From contig NZ_JAKKUV010000007.1 of NCBI RefSeq assembly GCF_021864465.1, forward strand, positions 1 to 45,510: DNA of 45,510 nt. Reading direction: 5' to 3'. The notes beneath the pieces were generated by a model. It saw nothing but the letters and a program-made list of their open reading frames with translations, was not told the origin of the DNA and made no database searches. Positions within the stretch are counted from its first letter, which is position 1; each line of letters begins with the position of its first letter. Positions 41,948 through 45,510 of the stretch are shown here, piece by piece. The stretch comes from Hyphobacterium sp. SN044 (GTDB lineage: Bacteria; Pseudomonadota; Alphaproteobacteria; Caulobacterales; Maricaulaceae). The position numbers were made by a program, and so were the translations under genes.

Positions 41948-42718
41948 ATGACATCGCCGAATGCCCCCGTGGCGGTTTTCGCCCATCCGGGACATGAGCT
42001 GCGCATCCTGCATGCGCTCGGCGCGCTCGGGGCGTCCTGCCTCTATCTCACCGATGCGTCGGGTTCGACCGGCGTCTCGCGCCTCCCGCTGACGACCGAC
42101 CTTCTGGCCGAGGCGGGATTGCCGGAGCGGCTCGCCTTTCCCTTCGTGCCCGATGCCACGCTCTACGCGGCGCTACTGAACCAGGACGATACGATCCTCG
42201 ACCGGCTGCGCCGCGATCTGACGGCCCTTGTGTCGCGCCTGCGCCCCGCTTTCCTGATCGCGGATTCCGCTGAAGGCTACAATCCGGCCCACGACCTCTG
42301 TCATTTCATGACGCTGGAACTGGGTCACGCGCTCGGGATCGAGGTCTATGACATCGCGCTCGACGGCGATCCGGGCGATTTCGGCTCCGCAAAGCCGGAG
42401 GATTGCCGGATCTGGTCGCTCGATGACGCAGCGCTGGCGCGGAAGCTGGCCCATATCCGGGCCTATATCGACCTCGCCGGAGCCAAGCTGGCCGGAGAGG
42501 CCCATCACCTGCTGGCGCTCTATGGCGAGCAGGCGCAGGCGCAGGAAATCCTGCGGCCGGCGCTCGGCTGGCGGGGCTACGATGCGTTGTGGATCCACGA
42601 AGCGCCCTTCTTCGAGCGTCATGGGCTGAAACGGGTGCGCGAGGGCAAGTACACGGCGGCGCTGACATACCGAAGCCATCTCCGTCCGGTGCTGGCGGAG
42701 ATGATGGTTCCGGCGTGA
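41948..42718 (+). CDS. PIG-L/LmbE-like deacetylase-type protein
   Basis: A 256-residue protein. The start VAVFAHPGHELRILHALGAL resembles the PIG-L/LmbE zinc motif AHPDDE with Gly-His in place of the Asp pair, and AEGYNPAHDLCHFMTLEL resembles the second motif HPDH. This points to the GlcNAc-deacetylase fold, though the altered first motif weakens the call. Its stop overlaps a GTG start of a glycosyltransferase (GTGA), so the pair probably acts on the same glycan. It follows polA by 15 bases. Confidence 0.65.
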   Translation: MTSPNAPVAVFAHPGHELRILHALGALGASCLYLTDASGSTGVSRLPLTTDLLAEAGLPERLAFPFVPDATLYAALLNQDDTILDRLRRDLTALVSRLRPAFLIADSAEGYNPAHDLCHFMTLELGHALGIEVYDIALDGDPGDFGSAKPEDCRIWSLDDAALARKLAHIRAYIDLAGAKLAGEAHHLLALYGEQAQAQEILRPALGWRGYDALWIHEAPFFERHGLKRVREGKYTAALTYRSHLRPVLAEMMVPA

Positions 42719-43881
42719 TTATCCTGATCACCAATCACGGGCTCGACGGGCGAGCGGGTACCGAGCTTTACGTGCGCGATCTCGCCCTCGGACTGAAAGC
42801 CGCCGGACATACGCCGGTCTGCTTTGCCCCGGTGCTGGGCATTGTCGCGGAGGAAATCCGCGCGGCGGGGATCGAAGTCACGGACACGCTCGACGGGCTG
42901 GCCGCTCCCGATATCCTGCACGGCCACCACCATCACACGACGGCGCTGGCTTGCCTCGCCTTCCCGCAGACGCCAGCCCTCTTCGTCTGCCACGGCGTGC
43001 TGCCCTGGCAGGAGGCACCGCTGGCGCAATTCTCCAACATTCGCCGCTATGCCGCGGTCAGCGAAGCCTGCCGGCGGAAGCTGCTCGACGCCGGGGTGCC
43101 GGGCGACCGGATTATGCTGCGGCTCAACGGCTTCGACTCCGGGCGTTTCAAACGGGGAGAGCCGGCGGCGAATGATGCAGGCCGGAAGACACGGGCGCTG
43201 CTGTTCTCGAACATCGCACAGCCCGCCGACCTCCTGCCCTTCATGAAGGCCTGCGGCGCGCAGGGTCTGGCGCTCGACTTTGCCGGGCGCGCGGGGAAAG
43301 TCCTTGGCACGCCGGAAGACGAATTGCCGCGCTACGGGCTGGTCTTCGCCAAGGCGCGGGCCGCGATCGAGGCGATGGCGTCGGGCTGTGCCGTCATCCT
43401 GGCGGACTACGGCAAGATCGGACCGCTGGTCACGACCGCGAATTTCGACGCGCTGCGGCAGGAGAATTTCGGCATCGCCGCGATCACCGACCCGCCGGAT
43501 GAGGCGGCGCTGCGCGAGGCGATCGCAGGCATCGACTGGGACGACGCGGCGCGGGTCTCGGCGCGGGTGCGCGCCGAGGCTCCCTTCGCCAACACGGTCG
43601 CGGATTATCTGGCGGATTATGAGGCAATCGGGGCAGACGGTCCGGCGGACGCCTCCCGGATCGGTGCGGAGGCCAGCGCCTATCTGGCCGCCATCCTGCC
43701 CCACCTCAGCGAACGCGATGCGCTGGCCGGCCGGCTCTATCACGAGACGAAGACACGGCTCGACCGCGACCGGGAGCTCGCCGCGCTGATCGTGCGGGCA
43801 AAGTCCGATCCTGCCGCCTTCAACGAGCTCCTGGAACGGGCACGCTGGCTCGACCCGTCGAACGCGGATTTGAAGGGTTAA
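42715..43881 (+). CDS. GT4-like glycosyltransferase
   Basis: A 388-residue glycosyltransferase of the GT-B fold. It begins with GTG overlapping the previous stop, with GGCGGAG upstream. The N-terminal domain shows the acceptor-side loop TNHGLDGRAGTELYVRDLAL; the C-terminal domain shows the donor-binding EX7E-like AIEAMASGCAVILADYG. An internal His run (HGHHHHTTA) lies near residue 65. Probably builds a cell-surface polysaccharide or glycolipid together with the PIG-L-like protein. Acceptor and donor cannot be told. Confidence 0.78.
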   Translation: MIILITNHGLDGRAGTELYVRDLALGLKAAGHTPVCFAPVLGIVAEEIRAAGIEVTDTLDGLAAPDILHGHHHHTTALACLAFPQTPALFVCHGVLPWQEAPLAQFSNIRRYAAVSEACRRKLLDAGVPGDRIMLRLNGFDSGRFKRGEPAANDAGRKTRALLFSNIAQPADLLPFMKACGAQGLALDFAGRAGKVLGTPEDELPRYGLVFAKARAAIEAMASGCAVILADYGKIGPLVTTANFDALRQENFGIAAITDPPDEAALREAIAGIDWDDAARVSARVRAEAPFANTVADYLADYEAIGADGPADASRIGAEASAYLAAILPHLSERDALAGRLYHETKTRLDRDRELAALIVRAKSDPAAFNELLERARWLDPSNADLKG

Positions 43882-44201
43882 GGGCGCGTCTGCAGATCAG
43901 GTCGATTTGCTTTCATGGGGTCACCATGAAAATGGGGAGCTGAAGCTCGCCCCCGGTTTCGCGAAGCGGAGATCAGAGCGGGGCAACAATTCTGCATTCC
44001 CGGACGCGCGCGAGTGCGATCCGGGACCTCGAAACGGCAGGGCGCAGAGGCGCCGCGAGTACTGCCGAACACAACCGGTTCCGCCTCTCTTCCCCAGTCT
44101 GTCGGGGTCCCCGCTTTCGCGGGGAATTCAAGCGTTGGAGGGTTCGGAGAAGCTCAACTCGCATCCCCCCGCTTCAAGGAGAGGGGAATACGCGGCAGGG
44201 T
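43882..44201. repeat. Non-coding spacer with dispersed repeats
   Basis: No gene is credible here. It holds one copy of the TCCCCGC-TTTC-GCGGGGA hairpin (44108-44125) and further GC-rich half-palindromes. It lies between the glycosyltransferase stop and the convergent end of the antiporter-Bax gene. Confidence 0.6.
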
Positions 44202-45510
44202 CTACTCCTCAGCCACCGGATCGAACTGATCCAGCGCATCCGGGCCGGTCATCACCGCGCGCAGCTGGTCCACATAGGCCGGATCGTCGGCGTAGGGCGC
44301 GATCTCGTGCACCAGCGCCGGACCGGTGATCGGCTCGCCCGCCGCGCGCAATTGCGCCCGCTCCGCGCGGAAACCGGCGAAGGCCGGGTGCGCGTTGAGA
44401 TAACCGACATAATCCTCTGCCGAGGCGGCGAGGCTGTCGAACCCGCCAGCGCCCGGGAAGCGCCCGAACAACACATTGCGCTCGCGCGCCGCCTCGCTGC
44501 CGCCCCAGCCGGTCGCCAGAACCGCCTGCGAAATGGCCAGCGAGGGCGGGATGATGTCGGCTCGCGCCAGCAAATCGTCGAGATTGCCATAGCTGCCGCC
44601 ATATTTGCGCGCCAACCGGTCGCGTTCAGCCTGCTGCGACAGATCGAGCCGGTTGCCCTCCGCCTCCATCGCCGCGAAGCGCTCGAGTGTCTCGCGGTCG
44701 TGCAGGACGCGCTCATTCTCCGCCGCGATCAGGCTGGCGACGATGCGCGCAAACAGACGCCGGCGCTCCGCCATGTCGAGCTCCATCCAGTCGTCCGGCA
44801 GCGTTCCGAGCCGCACCCCGCCTGACGACGCCGTGGTCGGCGGTGCGACCAGCTCGCGTAAGTCGGCCACCGTCGGGGCGGTGAAGACCGGGCCATTGCG
44901 GTCGATCAGCCCCGCCGCCATCGAAGCGGCGATGGACACACCGGCGAACCCGGCCATCACGGCGCCGATCGCGCCATAATCGCGCCAGCGCTTCCGCCCC
45001 TCGATCGGCGGGGCAACGCGGGCAAGGCGCGTGACCGGACCGGCGGTCCAGCCCTGGATGACCAGCGAGGCGATCACCACGGCGAAGGCGGTCGAGAAAT
45101 AGAGATTGGCATTCTCCACCCCGGCCAGGACCGGGAAGCCGCCGAGAAAGATCGGCACCGCACCTCTGAGGCCCATCCAGGCGATGAAAGCGCGCTCATT
45201 GGGCCGGAATTTCTCCGGCAACAGGCAGATCAGCACGGCCAGCGGCCGCGCGATCAGGATCAGCACCAGCGCGACGCCCAGCGCCGGCACCGCCACGGCG
45301 AGCGCATGGCTCGGCGTGATCAGAAGGCCCAGCATCAGGAAGAGACCGATCTGGGAAAGCCACGCCACCCCGTCGGAAAAGCGCGCCGTCGCCTCCGCCG
45401 CCCGACGCTTCGGCGCGGAGCGAAGCGCCACGCCGGCGAGATAGGCGGCGAGGAAGCCGGACGCGCCGATCGACTGGGCGAGGGCGAAGAGGAAGACCGC
45501 TGCCGCGGCC
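44202..45510 (-). CDS. CPA1-type cation:proton antiporter fused to a Bax-like glucosaminidase domain (partial)
   Basis: The frame is open to the window edge, so the N-terminal part is missing. The visible first 170 residues are the end of a CPA1/NhaP antiporter (GFLAAYLAGVALRSAPKRRA, GLFLMLGLLITPSHALAVAV, FIAWMGLRGAVPIFLGGFPV). An extra TM (AIGAVMAGFAGVSIAASM) then leads, in the same frame, to a C-terminal domain resembling E. coli Bax: PPSLAISQAVLATGWGGSEA, RERNVLFGRFPGAGGFDSLA, AEDYVGYLNAHPAFAGFRAE. The family's catalytic Glu (ESGWG) is Ala here (codon 44514-44516). The fusion would place the wall-binding domain in the periplasm. I see no separate start or stop between the parts. Confidence 0.85.
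   Translation of the reverse strand, partial: AAAAVFLFALAQSIGASGFLAAYLAGVALRSAPKRRAAEATARFSDGVAWLSQIGLFLMLGLLITPSHALAVAVPALGVALVLILIARPLAVLICLLPEKFRPNERAFIAWMGLRGAVPIFLGGFPVLAGVENANLYFSTAFAVVIASLVIQGWTAGPVTRLARVAPPIEGRKRWRDYGAIGAVMAGFAGVSIAASMAAGLIDRNGPVFTAPTVADLRELVAPPTTASSGGVRLGTLPDDWMELDMAERRRLFARIVASLIAAENERVLHDRETLERFAAMEAEGNRLDLSQQAERDRLARKYGGSYGNLDDLLARADIIPPSLAISQAVLATGWGGSEAARERNVLFGRFPGAGGFDSLAASAEDYVGYLNAHPAFAGFRAERAQLRAAGEPITGPALVHEIAPYADDPAYVDQLRAVMTGPDALDQFDPVAEE

Noticed and set aside
38993-42013. A 1006-residue open frame on the minus strand
   Set aside because: It lies antisense to polA and is an Arg/His/Gln-rich shadow produced by high GC; polA has full motif support.

Overview
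The window is about 45.5 kb of GC-rich bacterial chromosome with tightly packed genes and little spacer. The gene content is alphaproteobacterial: a ChvI/ChvG-type two-component system beside nitrogen-PTS-like EIIA and HPr genes, a dapF / mtaB / ftsY / yciB neighbourhood, an ffh / rpsP / rimM neighbourhood, and an OxyR-AhpC-AhpD peroxide module. A marine, stalked-type lineage (Maricaulales, Hyphomonadales or Parvularculales) is my guess; the sequence alone does not fix the order. I see no tRNA, rRNA, CRISPR array, integrase or transposase. Mobile-like content is limited to short GC-rich palindromic intergenic repeats (REP/BIME-like).

Layout. 1-611 is repeat-rich spacer. 612-7885 holds a TonB-domain lipoprotein, an acidic-tailed membrane protein, HPr, EIIA(Man), ChvG and ChvI (the hprK gene usual at this locus is absent) and a divergent uncharacterised helical protein. 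8083-14877, all on the minus strand, runs dapF, trkH, mtaB, ftsY, a DMT permease, yciB and a MarR regulator with a polylysine tail. 14963-21593 carries a secreted prolyl oligopeptidase, the oxyR <-> ahpC-ahpD module, a small membrane protein with a leaderless-type promoter, and a DAACS symporter. 21649-25503 has a PlpD-like patatin-POTRA-barrel protein, small membrane proteins and an AstE-like Zn hydrolase. 25584-29205 is a zinc-type locus: a MerC-domain protein divergent from a ZrgA-like protein, an ABC ATPase, an FtsX-like permease and a DUF3299 protein. 29236-32504 is the ffh operon, with a structured leader, a degenerate TonB-C-like gene, rpsP whose tail ends early, and rimM. 32828-39059 holds small membrane proteins, an Xre regulator behind a 34-bp palindrome, an ABC ATPase, a zinc-ribbon protein, an SLC13 transporter and two unrecognised genes. 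39146-43881 is polA followed by a PIG-L-like/glycosyltransferase pair. The window ends inside a CPA1 antiporter fused to a Bax-like glucosaminidase domain.

How they work together. Envelope stress and carbon/nitrogen signalling (ChvGI, EIIA, HPr), membrane protein targeting (Ffh and FtsY, encoded about 18 kb apart), peroxide defence (AhpC reduced by AhpD, controlled by OxyR) and metal uptake (Zrg/MerC) are the coherent modules. The observations most worth following are the ffh leader with two competing pairings, the antiporter-Bax fusion lacking the expected catalytic Glu, and the rpsP tail cut by tandem in-frame stops.
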